Part shown: positions 14,066 through 23,273 of the stretch, one piece after another
Layout: each line of letters starts with the position of its first letter
How positions within the stretch are numbered: the first letter of the stretch is position 1
DNA from: an uncultured Pseudomonadales bacterium
Lineage (GTDB): Bacteria > Pseudomonadota > Gammaproteobacteria > Pseudomonadales > UBA7434
Length of the DNA stretch: 36,142 bases
Assembly (NCBI GenBank): GCA_905480475.1
Contig: CAJQQO010000248.1
Coordinates: 1 to 36,142, forward strand
Reading direction: 5' to 3'
Notes under the pieces: model-generated
What the model saw: only the letters and a program-made list of their open reading frames with translations
Told to the model about the DNA's origin: nothing
Database searches by the model: none
Program-made: the position numbers and the translations under genes

Positions 14066-15769
14066 TTAAGCTGGCTTACCGCTAATATGCATACCCGCTA
14101 AATAACCAAAGGTCATCGATGGGCCTAATGTCGAACCCGCGCCGGGGTACGTTGGCAGTAATGCCGCCGAGCAATTACCCGCGGTATACAAGCCCTCTAT
14201 AACACTTCCATCGTGCCGCAATACTTGCGCATGCTCATTAAAATCCATACCTCCCATCGTACCCATTTCGCCGGGAAACACTTTAACGCAGTAGTACGGC
14301 GGCTTATCTAATGGGCCGAGACAGGGATTAGGTTTAACCTCTCCCGAGACATAAGTTCGATCATAGGTGCCGTCACCACGCTGAAAATCCAAATCTTTAC
14401 CCGTGACCGCGTAGTCATTAAATTTCTCTACTTCAGCTTGCAAACCCGCCGCATCAAGACCCGCGATCTCTGCCAACTCTTGCAAACTATCGGCCTTAGT
14501 TAAAAAGTCTGGGTGCCACCATGCTTTTGGAATCGCCCAGTCGGGCATAACATCAGGCGTGAGTATTGGCCCGCAAGGAAATGATTTACGAAACTTTGAA
14601 TCAAACACTAAAAAACTTGGGACGGTCGGGGCTTCGTCGCTGTAGTTACTGTAAATCGCTTTAACAAAATCGACATAATTTTGCGCTTCGTTGGCATAAC
14701 GCTTACCACCTTGATTAACAACCATTCCCCAAGGTTGCGCTTTTTCGATAACGACCAAGCGACCTTTGGTTTCGCCCGGCACTAACATCGTCGTTGTCCA
14801 CCACGCATCATCCATTTGACTGGTCGATGCGCCAATCTCCATAGCGGCAAGAATGGCACCGCCGGTATTTTCACCATGCGCGGCAGTCCAACTAATATCG
14901 GTTGGACCGGGTAAATACTGTTCGCGCATTTGTTGATTGCGCTCAAAGCCCCCTGCCGCTAAAACCACACCATCATTCGCTTTGATATTAATCTCTTTGC
15001 CGTTAAGCTGCGCTTTTACACCGATGACTTTGCCTGCATCATCAACATGCAAGCTTTGCACATCGGTATTGAGTTGCAGATCGATATTTCGCTCAATCAT
15101 TGATTTACGCAAACGCCCTACACCGGCCTGCCCGGCTGTCATTCGCTTATCGCGCTTACCCTTAAGACGCGCGGATATATCCAAGCAATAGGCCATCACC
15201 ATTTTGGCGCTTTTCCATAACCAACCTTTTTGTCTTCCTAACAACCATTGCCCTTCGCGCTGCGTTACATTGATGCGCGTATAAATCGATAGTTGCTGAT
15301 GCAAAGGCTGCATGCGATAAAAATCATCGCCCAATTCATTACCGTGCATTGGAATGGGTTCTAAAGAACGATTGCCAGATTTAGCGCCTTTGGCAAAAGA
15401 AAAGTAATCCGGAAAAGTGGGATGGTTAACAAATTCCAAATGGGTATTGTTATAGAGGTACTCAATCATTTGTGGACCTTGTTCCACATAACGATCGATC
15501 AGTTTTTCTGGCACCTTATCCAACGGCGTAACATCTTTAATATACAGCGAAGCTTCTGCCACACTGTCGTCATAATCGTCGGCCGCTTTTGCATAACGAT
15601 TGCAAGGTACCCAAACGCCATGCCCAGATGTTGCGCTAGTGCCGCCATATTTATCGGCTTTTTCTAGCACGGCCACTGTTTTGCCTTGGTCATGCGCGAC
15701 AATAGCCGCTACCATAGCGCCACTGCCAGAGCCAACAACTACCACATCAACTGTTTGATCCCAGTTCAT
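14066..15769 (-). CDS. FAD-dependent dehydrogenase, 3-ketosteroid delta-1-dehydrogenase-like
   Basis: A 567-residue flavoprotein of the FAD_binding_2/succinate-dehydrogenase-like family. The N-terminus shows VVVVGSGSGAMVAA (G13-S-G15-S-G17) and YGGTSATSGHGVWVP, the FAD-binding pair seen in KstD and related 3-oxosteroid dehydrogenases. The C-terminus has LLPTYPGAGSTLGPSMTFGYLAG. In KstD the Tyr-x-Gly-x-Gly of this block is part of the active site, and that Tyr and Gly are kept. Length fits KstD (about 510-570). It probably introduces a C=C bond next to a ring ketone. Whether the substrate is a steroid is inference. It lies 40 bases after the SnoaL-like gene on the same strand. Confidence 0.82.
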   Translation of the reverse strand: MNWDQTVDVVVVGSGSGAMVAAIVAHDQGKTVAVLEKADKYGGTSATSGHGVWVPCNRYAKAADDYDDSVAEASLYIKDVTPLDKVPEKLIDRYVEQGPQMIEYLYNNTHLEFVNHPTFPDYFSFAKGAKSGNRSLEPIPMHGNELGDDFYRMQPLHQQLSIYTRINVTQREGQWLLGRQKGWLWKSAKMVMAYCLDISARLKGKRDKRMTAGQAGVGRLRKSMIERNIDLQLNTDVQSLHVDDAGKVIGVKAQLNGKEINIKANDGVVLAAGGFERNQQMREQYLPGPTDISWTAAHGENTGGAILAAMEIGASTSQMDDAWWTTTMLVPGETKGRLVVIEKAQPWGMVVNQGGKRYANEAQNYVDFVKAIYSNYSDEAPTVPSFLVFDSKFRKSFPCGPILTPDVMPDWAIPKAWWHPDFLTKADSLQELAEIAGLDAAGLQAEVEKFNDYAVTGKDLDFQRGDGTYDRTYVSGEVKPNPCLGPLDKPPYYCVKVFPGEMGTMGGMDFNEHAQVLRHDGSVIEGLYTAGNCSAALLPTYPGAGSTLGPSMTFGYLAGMHISGKPA

Positions 15770-15809
15770 AAATTTACCTATTTCGCTAGCCTAGTGTTTA
15801 GCTAATATC

Positions 15810-16280
15810 TTAACCTAGCGTCACGGTGACACTATCGCCATCGACAATGGTTGTCTCATTAAACACGGCGCGATTGCTTGTATACTTAATTAGCCACTGC
15901 CCATCGACCTTGGCAAATTGATCTTCATACACACCGGTTTGCTTATAGCTGACGCCTTTGCTGGTATCAACAGAGGCGTAGGAGCAAACCCATTTAGCAG
16001 TTGCGCTATTACCGCTGACGGCTATCTCAGGGTTATAACCTTGATGAATACCTTTAGCAGTATTGGTTTTTGCGTAATCGCTAATCATATTAACGAAATC
16101 GCTGACCTGCTTATAAACGCCCGCAGGGCCATAATCGATCACAGCATCGCTGGTAAAACATTCGTACACTTCAGCAAACAACTCTTGATCTAAAGCGCGA
16201 AAGTATTTATTTTTTGTCGCTTTAATTGCTTCAATCGCCTCGAGCGTAGCAATTCTTTCGGCGAGGTCTTTATCATTCAT
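15810..16280 (-). CDS. SnoaL-like/NTF2-fold protein
   Basis: A 156-residue cone-shaped NTF2-like protein. The sequence IKATKNKYFRALDQELFAEVYECFTSDAVIDYGPAGVY is the typical SnoaL_4-type opening (helix, D...F...ftdDavvdy). QTGVYEDQFAKVDGQWLIKY is the characteristic C-terminal strand block. Members include ketosteroid isomerase-like and scytalone-dehydratase-like enzymes; the acidic residues around DYGP could be catalytic. It is the leading gene of a minus-strand pair with the KstD-like dehydrogenase and divergent from the Rieske gene at 16445. A role as isomerase or dehydratase on the same ring substrate is inference. Confidence 0.82.
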   Translation of the reverse strand: MNDKDLAERIATLEAIEAIKATKNKYFRALDQELFAEVYECFTSDAVIDYGPAGVYKQVSDFVNMISDYAKTNTAKGIHQGYNPEIAVSGNSATAKWVCSYASVDTSKGVSYKQTGVYEDQFAKVDGQWLIKYTSNRAVFNETTIVDGDSVTVTLG

Positions 16281-16444
16281 AAGCCAGCTTCCTGATTATC
16301 TAATTATTAACCGCTTAGTAATTTATTCGATTTACCGCACATTCTAAACCTTAGAGATATTTATTTACAACACTTGTTTTGTTATAGTTGCGCGGCAAAG
16401 CGATTTTAACTAATCCTTAATTTGAAAAAACAGCAGGCAAATCA

Positions 16445-17554
16445 ATGGCTAAAGCAGCGGATTACTCATTAGGGCCCAATACCTTCCCACGCGGCTGGTT
16501 TATTGTTGCCGAAAGCAGCGATTTGGATAGCGGCCCTCTGGCGCTGCATTTTTTTGGCCAAGACTTGGCGCTATACCGTGGAGAAAGCGGTAAACCCGTT
16601 TTGCTTGATGCCTACTGCAAGCATATGGGCACACATCTAACGGCAAGCGATAGTGCGGTTATTGTTAAAGAAGGCAATCAAATTGAAGGTGACTCCATTC
16701 GCTGCCCTTACCACGGTTGGCGTTATGCGCCGGATGGTACAGTAGATGACATTCCCTATCATGATGGCCCCTGCCCTAAGTCTGCATCCATTCGCTCATA
16801 CCCTGTCAGAGATGTTATGAATTGCATTATGGCTTGGTATGACGCCGACGGTGGCGAACCGGAATACGAGCCGCCATTTATTAAAGAGTGGACCGATAGC
16901 CAATGGGTTAAATGGAAGCTGGATGTGTTAGAAATAGAAAACCATCCGATTGAGATGATGGACAATATGGCCGACCTACATCACTTAGGGCCAGCTCACG
17001 GTGCGCCTTGTGAATTTTTTGAAACCGAAATTCACGATCATATTTATGTACAAAGACAAGGCGGATTTTTAAAATTATTTAACGCCATGCTTTATACATT
17101 TACCTGCTATATCGGACCGGGTATTTTAATAGGAAAGGATTTTTACAATAATATGGAGTACTACCATATTATTGCCTACACACCTGTAGATGATGGTGTG
17201 GTGAAAATTTATCACGGTGCATTATCAAAAGGCGAAAATAAAATCCCTGATGACCAAGATATAGAAATGGCAAGACAAATACAGGCCGGCGCATTAGAAG
17301 CCTTAAGCGCGGACTTTAGTATTTGGAAAAATAAAAAGCCAGCATTGAATATTATCACCCTGCCAAATGAAGGGCCGTTTGCAACAGGTAGAAGCTGGTA
17401 TAAACAGTTTTTTGAAAAGACTGAAAAAGCCAACGAGTATCAACAACAAGTGAATGGCTTACATAATGCGAATAACTTTCCGACTGTGATTGATGAATAT
17501 ATGCAGTGGGAAGAGAGTTGGTTATCGCCGTTGGCTTTGTTGAAAAAAGGTTAA
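16445..17554 (+). CDS. Rieske non-heme iron oxygenase, KshA-like
   Basis: The 369-residue oxygenase component has an N-terminal Rieske [2Fe-2S] domain: Cys58-Lys-His60 in AYCKHMGTH and Cys87-Pro-Tyr-His90 in CPYHGWRY. The mononuclear iron site follows at Asp177-x2-His180-x4-His185, in NMADLHHLGPAHG. This is the class IA/KshA-type arrangement (3-ketosteroid 9-alpha-hydroxylase and related single-subunit oxygenases). A reductase is needed but none is in the window. The gene is single, divergent from the SnoaL-like gene and convergent with the methyltransferase (6-base gap). It probably hydroxylates a polycyclic or alicyclic substrate; the exact substrate is not determinable. Confidence 0.9.
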   Translation: MAKAADYSLGPNTFPRGWFIVAESSDLDSGPLALHFFGQDLALYRGESGKPVLLDAYCKHMGTHLTASDSAVIVKEGNQIEGDSIRCPYHGWRYAPDGTVDDIPYHDGPCPKSASIRSYPVRDVMNCIMAWYDADGGEPEYEPPFIKEWTDSQWVKWKLDVLEIENHPIEMMDNMADLHHLGPAHGAPCEFFETEIHDHIYVQRQGGFLKLFNAMLYTFTCYIGPGILIGKDFYNNMEYYHIIAYTPVDDGVVKIYHGALSKGENKIPDDQDIEMARQIQAGALEALSADFSIWKNKKPALNIITLPNEGPFATGRSWYKQFFEKTEKANEYQQQVNGLHNANNFPTVIDEYMQWEESWLSPLALLKKG

Positions 17555-17560
17555 TCGCTT

Positions 17561-18421
17561 TCACCAACAAGCGCGCACCAAACGAAACCCATGGTAAATA
17601 CTCATATCATCATCTCGTGATGATTCAATTTCCTGCGCCGTTTGATCATGATCAAGCGGCTCTAATTTTTCGTAACCTAAGCCATTTAATAACTGCTCTA
17701 TCTCCTGCTCAGAGAAGTAGGAATAGTATGGCTCAAGCTTGCGTACATCTTGCGCCAGCGAATAATCTCTACAGGCTTTATCGCCACCGCTTATTTTCTC
17801 ATAGGGCAAAGCATATTCAAAAGCAATACTGCTGCCACTGACCGACAAATTGCGTACCGCTTGCAAAGTTTCTTTAACGGTATCAGGTGTAAGATATACG
17901 GTAACGCCCATCCACGCATAGTAAGTTGGTATCGTCTTATCAAAACCCACACGCAATAAAGCATCAGTTAAATTATCGCTTTCAAAGTCGCAGGGAGCAA
18001 AAACCAGATTTTTTGGCCAATCCCAAGCCAAATCTTCTATACGTTTTTTCTTTTCAATTTGCGTTGCAGGAAAATCCACTTCATAAATAGTTAAATGACT
18101 TAAGGATTCGTTTTGTCTAAACGCATAGGAATCGATACCGGCGCCAAGAATAACAAATTGCCTAGCGCCTTCGTTATAAGCCTTATGCAAGCAAGCTTCT
18201 TGATAGCCTTGCCTAAATGCCAAGTACGGTCGGTTGCGATAAACCTCGCGCGGCACACGATCCGAGGGCGCAAAGATATCAATCATTTTTTGAAATTCAG
18301 GATCGATTAACTCAAAGGCTAATGAATCATCAAAGACATGCGGTGGCGGGTCAAATTTGACATGGGCGGCGCGAGCCATCGCAACAGCCCAAGCGGTAGT
18401 ACTGGATTTATTCTCTTCCAT
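17561..18421 (-). CDS. Class I SAM-dependent methyltransferase (leucine carboxyl methyltransferase/TIGR00027 type)
   Basis: A 286-residue methyltransferase. Motif I is FVILGAGIDSYAFR, preceded by CLHKAYNEGARQ, the form used by the PPM1/TIGR00027 family. It also has an acidic SAM-binding YEVDFPATQIEKKKRI block, FAPCDFES, and YYAWMGVTVYLTPD, which is typical of this family. The AAHVKFDPPPHVFDDSLA opening is typical as well. AAGGAGCG before the ATG is a good ribosome-binding site. The substrate is unknown; it might methylate a carboxyl group of a pathway intermediate. It is convergent with the Rieske gene. Confidence 0.88.
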   Translation of the reverse strand: MEENKSSTTAWAVAMARAAHVKFDPPPHVFDDSLAFELIDPEFQKMIDIFAPSDRVPREVYRNRPYLAFRQGYQEACLHKAYNEGARQFVILGAGIDSYAFRQNESLSHLTIYEVDFPATQIEKKKRIEDLAWDWPKNLVFAPCDFESDNLTDALLRVGFDKTIPTYYAWMGVTVYLTPDTVKETLQAVRNLSVSGSSIAFEYALPYEKISGGDKACRDYSLAQDVRKLEPYYSYFSEQEIEQLLNGLGYEKLEPLDHDQTAQEIESSRDDDMSIYHGFRLVRACW

Positions 18422-18492
18422 TGCGCGCTCCTTTTATAAGCTATGCCAAGCCGCCAAAAATCAGCGGCTGATTATCGATTTACAATTGAGCG

Positions 18493-18846
18493 CTAATGGA
18501 TTGTATTATTTAAGCGCTTACCCCAATCACCATTATTTTCGATTTCGCAATTTTCTTCTGTTTCAAATTGGACATGTTTGCCTATATCACGCAACAGAAT
18601 TTCAATGTCGCCAAGCTGCTGCTGGATACATTCGCAAAGCCAATGGTCTAGATTTTTTTTACGCGCTTGCTCCAGCGAGTCATTGCTTTTAAATACGCAA
18701 ACAATGCGCAGCGAATTGGGAAAATCACTAAAACTGACAAGGTGAGTTAACCACTCAAAACCCTCCACTTTATCCAGCGCATCATTACAGACTTTATGAA
18801 GCGCCGCGATCAAGGCCTTCTCAGTTTTTTTATCGGTTTTTTTCAT
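18493..18846 (-). CDS. Conserved hypothetical protein of marine gammaproteobacteria
   Basis: A 117-residue soluble protein. It reads KTDKKTEKALIAALHKVCNDALDKVEGFEWLTHLVSF, then SLRIVCVFKSN, and ends HVQFETEENCEIENNGDW. I recall similar proteins in marine gammaproteobacteria, sometimes annotated as Fis-family regulators, but no helix-turn-helix is visible here, so I do not give that name. It lies between the methyltransferase and the alcohol dehydrogenase on the same strand. The function is unknown. Confidence 0.65.
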   Translation of the reverse strand: MKKTDKKTEKALIAALHKVCNDALDKVEGFEWLTHLVSFSDFPNSLRIVCVFKSNDSLEQARKKNLDHWLCECIQQQLGDIEILLRDIGKHVQFETEENCEIENNGDWGKRLNNTIH

Positions 18847-18866
18847 TTATTACTTTTCTTGCTCCT

Positions 18867-19871
18867 TTAATCTTTGCAAAGCACAACGCGGTAATGCGCG
18901 TCACCACTTCTTAACCTATCGATAGCCTCATTGATATTGTCAAAACTAAACTTTTCGATAACCGGTTTAATATTATGCTGCGCGGCAAAATCCAACATCT
19001 TGGCAATAGCTGCCGGGCTGCCCGCCGGCGAAGATGACACCGAGCGCTGACTTAACAATAATGAGAACACATTAATATTCAACGGCTCCATAGTCGCGCC
19101 AACAAAATGCAATCGGCCTCGCGGTGCTAGTGTACTAAGATACAAATTCCAATTAAGCGTTACATTAACGGTTGAAATAATTAAATCAAAGCGATTGGCC
19201 GCCGAGGCAATTTCTTTTTTATCACGTGAACTCAAAGTGTGATGCGCACCCAGCTCAAGCGCTTCTTTGCGCTTAGCTTCACTGGAAGTAAACGCAGTCA
19301 CCTCACAACCCCAGGCACGCAAAAACTGCAATGCCAAATGACCAAGACCGCCAATACCAATCACTGCCACTTTATCGGTCGGTTTAATATTGTATTCAAG
19401 CAATGGATTAAACACTGTAATACCTGCGCAAAAAAGCGGGCCAGCGGTTTCTAAATCAATGCCATCGGGAATCGCTACCACACTGTTAGACTCGGCACGG
19501 ACCTTATCGGCAAAACCGCCATAATGACCCGCAATAGTCGTTTGCGCGCTGCCACATAAATTATGATCGCCGTTATCGCACTGTTTACAATGATTGCAAT
19601 AACCGGCATGCCAGCCTAAACCAACAGACTGACCCTGCTGTAAATGCGTAACATTACTACCAAGCTTGGCAATTTTTCCTACCACTTCATGTCCCGCAAC
19701 TACAGGGTATTGCGAAAATTCCCAGTCATTATCGATAACACTAATATCGCTATGACAGATGCCGGAGTACTGCACGTCTATCTCTACTTGATCGGCAGCT
19801 AACTCGCCGGGGTCGTATTCAAAGGGTTTTAATTCACCTTTTGCTTCAAAAGCCGCATACGCATTAATCAT
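18867..19871 (-). CDS. Zinc-dependent alcohol dehydrogenase (MDR family)
   Basis: A 334-residue medium-chain dehydrogenase that interconverts alcohols and aldehydes or ketones with NAD(P). Catalytic zinc ligands are visible as Cys39 (GICHSD), His61-Glu62 (AGHEVVG) and Cys148 (FCAG). The structural zinc lobe is Cys92, Cys95, Cys98 and Cys106. The Rossmann motif is GIGGLG at 172-177, followed by HLALQFLRAWG. The layout is closest to the CAD/YahK subgroup, which usually prefers NADPH. AGGAAG six bases before the ATG supports the start. It may serve the local oxidative pathway or general aldehyde reduction. Confidence 0.9.
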   Translation of the reverse strand: MINAYAAFEAKGELKPFEYDPGELAADQVEIDVQYSGICHSDISVIDNDWEFSQYPVVAGHEVVGKIAKLGSNVTHLQQGQSVGLGWHAGYCNHCKQCDNGDHNLCGSAQTTIAGHYGGFADKVRAESNSVVAIPDGIDLETAGPLFCAGITVFNPLLEYNIKPTDKVAVIGIGGLGHLALQFLRAWGCEVTAFTSSEAKRKEALELGAHHTLSSRDKKEIASAANRFDLIISTVNVTLNWNLYLSTLAPRGRLHFVGATMEPLNINVFSLLLSQRSVSSSPAGSPAAIAKMLDFAAQHNIKPVIEKFSFDNINEAIDRLRSGDAHYRVVLCKD

Positions 19872-19914
19872 TATTGCTTCCTGTATTTTTAAACCATAAA
19901 AATTAATCGGTTAG

Positions 19915-20574
19915 TCATTCAACCGGAATTAAGGTATAACGATAGACAGCGATAAAATGGCTACTACTGCCTAGCAAAACAAAAATATGGAAAATCGCAT
20001 GATTAAACGGTAGCCTTTTAATGCTATATAAAACCGCGCCAATGGTATAAGCAATACCACCAGCAATTAACCACCACAAACCTTGCGCCGAAATACTCTC
20101 CATCAAAGGCTTCATCGCAAACACAATCATCCAACCCATAAATAAGTACATCAGTGTTGAAAGCAATTTAAAGCGACCAGTAAAAAACAGTTTGATAACT
20201 ATACCAATCACTGCCATCACCCAACTCACGGCAAAGATAATCCAACCCACGGAGTTGGCTAAGGTGATCAACATAAATGGGGTATAAGTACCGGCGATTA
20301 ATAAATAAATTGAGGCATGGTCTAACACTCTAAAGCGCGCCCTACGCTGAGGATTAGTTTGGCTATGGTAAAGAGTGGACGCCGCATAAAGTGTTATCAG
20401 GCTTAAACCAAAAACCGTAAAGCTAATCAACGGCAACGCACCACCATAATCCAGCGCTTTTATCACCAACAAAACCGTGGCGATTAAACTTAATATCAAA
20501 CCAATGGCATGTGAGCTGATATTAATCCGCTCTTCAGCGGGCGGATAATCTTGGGCACTGGAGAGACTGCTCAT
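19915..20574 (-). CDS. Hemolysin III/PAQR-family membrane protein (TrhA-like)
   Basis: The 219-residue integral membrane protein has about seven hydrophobic segments. Family marks are the opening ERINISSHAIGLILSLIA (conserved E and H), TLYHSQTNPQRRARFRVLDHASIYLLIAGTYTPFML, and near the end FNHAIFHIFVLLGSSSHF. The His and Asp residues correspond to the metal site of PAQR proteins. Bacterial members include YqfA/TrhA, linked to membrane fluidity homeostasis; haemolysis is not implied. It probably belongs to general cell physiology rather than to the catabolic set around it. Confidence 0.9.
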   Translation of the reverse strand: MSSLSSAQDYPPAEERINISSHAIGLILSLIATVLLVIKALDYGGALPLISFTVFGLSLITLYAASTLYHSQTNPQRRARFRVLDHASIYLLIAGTYTPFMLITLANSVGWIIFAVSWVMAVIGIVIKLFFTGRFKLLSTLMYLFMGWMIVFAMKPLMESISAQGLWWLIAGGIAYTIGAVLYSIKRLPFNHAIFHIFVLLGSSSHFIAVYRYTLIPVE

Positions 20575-20758
20575 TAAGGGGGGATCCGTTATAGTTTTAC
20601 ATGCAGGGATTCAAGACTAACCAAGCATGACTATAACAGAGCCGGGACTTTGTAAAAATAGAAACCAAGGAAAGAAGCGAATTTATCTAACAGAAAACGT
20701 TAGTGTCACTCGATAAGCGCGCATCGCAGTGGAGTATCAATAAAATCGTATGGGGATA

Positions 20759-20799
20759 TTTTCAGGCTAAATAGCGTTGGCTACCATTTAGCCTGAAAA
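20759..20799. repeat. 14-bp perfect hairpin after the second Rieske gene
   Basis: TTTTCAGGCTAAAT (20759-20772) pairs perfectly with 20786-20799; the loop is 13 bases. The T and A runs are inside the stem with A following, so on neither strand is there a U-tail. It lies just beyond the stop of the minus-strand Rieske gene and may protect the mRNA end or act as a weak terminator. Confidence 0.5.
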
Positions 20800-20816
20800 A
20801 GTAGGCGTTAAATCAA

Positions 20817-21941
20817 TTAGGAGCTTTGAGCTTGCAAGGCTTCAAATTCAGCGATATTAGCTGGCCATTCAATTCTGGGCTCACTTTTATCGTAGACTTT
20901 TCGCTCTTTAAGAATCTCCGGCACTTGATCAACCGGCACCAAAAACTGCTCATACCATTGGCGCAGGCGTGTAACCGGCCCATCACCGTCGCAAAGAATT
21001 GGATTATTGATAGGGATTTTATTCTGCCAAATACGCATATCGGCAAAAACACCGCGATCTTCTGCCTCGACCATTTGTTCGTTGACGTAGGCAATTTGCG
21101 CCTCTCTATCACCTTCCATTCCTTCGGGAATACGCTCTTTAAATCCAGCTAAAAATTCAAAGCTATCCATTGAAGTGGGTACGTTCATAACCAAAGACAT
21201 AAAGCGACGCGGCTCATAAGCCGAGCCACCAGTAATATTTTGGTGATGGATCATATAACCCGGGCCGAAATAGGTTGCCCGCGATTTTGCATCGCCCATA
21301 AACTCGGTTTTAGTTTCTTGTAACTGTGTATAGGTGTGGCCTTCACAGATATTGACAAACACATCAACTGACGGCGCGCCATGGACTGGACCAAAGTGCG
21401 CTTTGTCAGCCATATTATCAATTAATTCGCGGGCGTTATTCGGCACGGGAACGCGACGAATAACCCACGGCGTCCAACCCTCTTCCAGCACTTCTTCATC
21501 TTGTGGGATCGCTTGCTCAGGAATCGGTAAAGCGCCATCGGGATCATGCCAAACATAAACCAGTTCGTTAATCTCCATCGTTGGCCAGCTTTTAATTCGT
21601 GCGCGAGCAGGAATATTATTGGCGTATGGAATATCGTTACAAATTCCGTCACCGCCCCAGCTCCACTCATGAAACGGACAAACAACCGAATCACCTTTAA
21701 CACAGCCATCAGCTAAGTTGGCTCCCATATGCGGGCAGAAGGCATCTAACACATGCAGCTCACCGGTTTCTTCACCACGATAAGCAACTAGCGAGGTGCC
21801 GAAGTAATCCAGCTGCATTGGCTTATTATTAAATTCATAATCTGCGCCAATGCAAAACCAGCCGCGCGGATAGCGAGACGGTAGTGAACTTTCAATAATA
21901 TACGGTGGCGGTAAATCTTGCTGTTGGTCGTTGCTGCTCAT
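20817..21941 (-). CDS. Rieske non-heme iron oxygenase, KshA-like (second copy)
   Basis: The product is a 374-residue oxygenase from the ATG at 21941. The Rieske site is Cys69-Pro-His71 (AFCPHMGAN) and Cys88-Pro-Phe-His91 (CPFHEW). The catalytic iron site is Asp179-x2-His182-x4-His187 in NMADKAHFGPVHGAP, the same build as the gene at 16445. The two share PRGWF, LVAYRGE-like and D..C.HMG blocks but differ enough to act on different substrates or positions. An upstream ATG at 21986 would add 15 residues; the downstream start is preferred because it fits the homologous start region and has AAGAGAA in front. No reductase gene is present. Confidence 0.88.
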   Translation of the reverse strand: MSSNDQQQDLPPPYIIESSLPSRYPRGWFCIGADYEFNNKPMQLDYFGTSLVAYRGEETGELHVLDAFCPHMGANLADGCVKGDSVVCPFHEWSWGGDGICNDIPYANNIPARARIKSWPTMEINELVYVWHDPDGALPIPEQAIPQDEEVLEEGWTPWVIRRVPVPNNARELIDNMADKAHFGPVHGAPSVDVFVNICEGHTYTQLQETKTEFMGDAKSRATYFGPGYMIHHQNITGGSAYEPRRFMSLVMNVPTSMDSFEFLAGFKERIPEGMEGDREAQIAYVNEQMVEAEDRGVFADMRIWQNKIPINNPILCDGDGPVTRLRQWYEQFLVPVDQVPEILKERKVYDKSEPRIEWPANIAEFEALQAQSS

Positions 21942-22149
21942 TACATGGATTCTCTTTGCGAATATAGCTATCGCCTGATATATCAATAGCGAAATTATTT
22001 TGACATTATAGAGCGCTACCTGTGATTGAAAATTGCAGCTTATTTAGATAGCAGTACAAAAGCGGCCAAATACCCATAAATCATAATTCATTCAGGCCAC
22101 ATTACCCGAAAGTAAGGCTATTTAAGGCATTGAGATAGGGAAAACATCC

Positions 22150-22184
22150 GCTTGATAGCTAACGATATAACTAAGCTATCAAGC
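22150..22184. terminator. Hairpin at the 3' end of the amidohydrolase gene
   Basis: GCTTGATAGCT (22150-22160) pairs perfectly with AGCTATCAAGC (22174-22184); the right arm contains the stop codon of the minus-strand amidohydrolase. Only a short T run (GTTTTCC) follows on the minus strand, so termination strength is uncertain. Confidence 0.5.
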
Positions 22185-22955
22185 CGTAGACGCAGGTCGG
22201 TAAAAGTCGATAGCGTTTTGACTTAGCACTTTCTCCACAGCCAAATCATCAATATTTGCCAGCGTATCGATTAAAAGCGCGCGATCAGCATCTTGGTAGG
22301 GAGATGGCGCGCGAGTAGACGGTAAGTCAGTACCAAACATTAACGCATTGGGATTGGCCGAATAAAGATCTTCTAGCGCCTGTTGAATATCAAAATCAAC
22401 TCGGCTAAAACCGGTCGCTTTAACCCGAACACCCTGCTCTGCAAGTTTTAACAGCGCGGCAAAACCACTATGGCTTAAACCTAAATGATCAATACTGACC
22501 GCGGGCAATTCGAGCAAAGTACTTGATAAATCTGTTAGCGCGGAGGAGTCAATATAGAGTTCAATATGCCAAGCGGCAATTTCATAAACGCGCTTTGCCA
22601 TAACGGACAATTGATCAAGTTGCTCTGAGCCGCCACGCTTAATATTAAAACGCACGGCACGAACACCGCAGTTGTCTAGCTCAATAATTTCCTGATCAGA
22701 TACACTTGCCGGTAATTGCGCAACACCCACATATTTAGGGCCTAGTTTTCTGAGGGCATTAACTAAATAGCTTTGATCAAAGGCTTGAAATGACCCCGAT
22801 ACAATTGCACCACCTTGGAGCTGATAGCCTGAAGTCGATTGTAGATATTGCTCAACGGTAAATTCATCGGGCAAATAGCCATGATTAGCAAGTAAGGGAA
22901 ACTGCTTATCAATAATATGTAGATGGCTGTCAAAAATTTTATGCTGAGCGCTCAT
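22179..22955 (-). CDS. Amidohydrolase-2 family metal-dependent hydrolase
   Basis: A 258-residue TIM-barrel hydrolase. FDSHLHIID near residue 8 supplies the HxH metal-binding motif of strand 1. SIDHLGLSH carries a further His, and LMFGTDLPSTRAP contains the strand-8 Asp. This is the layout of the amidohydrolase_2 family, which includes lactonases and decarboxylases such as 2-pyrone-4,6-dicarboxylate lactonase and ACMSD. The specific reaction is unknown; ring-opening product hydrolysis would fit the oxygenases around it. It lies after a 192-base spacer beyond the Rieske gene start and is on the same strand. Confidence 0.85.
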   Translation of the reverse strand: MSAQHKIFDSHLHIIDKQFPLLANHGYLPDEFTVEQYLQSTSGYQLQGGAIVSGSFQAFDQSYLVNALRKLGPKYVGVAQLPASVSDQEIIELDNCGVRAVRFNIKRGGSEQLDQLSVMAKRVYEIAAWHIELYIDSSALTDLSSTLLELPAVSIDHLGLSHSGFAALLKLAEQGVRVKATGFSRVDFDIQQALEDLYSANPNALMFGTDLPSTRAPSPYQDADRALLIDTLANIDDLAVEKVLSQNAIDFYRPASTA

Positions 22956-23273
22956 ATTCCCGGCTTGCTAACTGTCGAATGAATCATTCTTGGACTCAGC
23001 AATAGTAACACTTGAGCGACAATAAGGATTAATCAGCTGATCTATAGAGCTTATCAATTGCTCCGTCGATTTTGCTAGATAAACTTCCATTTAAACGCAA
23101 GCTTTTTAATCTGTCGTTCAGTTTATTATTTCTACTTTGTAAGTGTCGCCTTAAGCGATTCGTTATACATTCGCATCTATAATTAGACACATTCAAATCA
23201 AACAATAAAACCTTATTGGCATTCAATAAAACCCTACTGCCATAGTGGCCAACTCGCAACGGAGCGTATTTAA

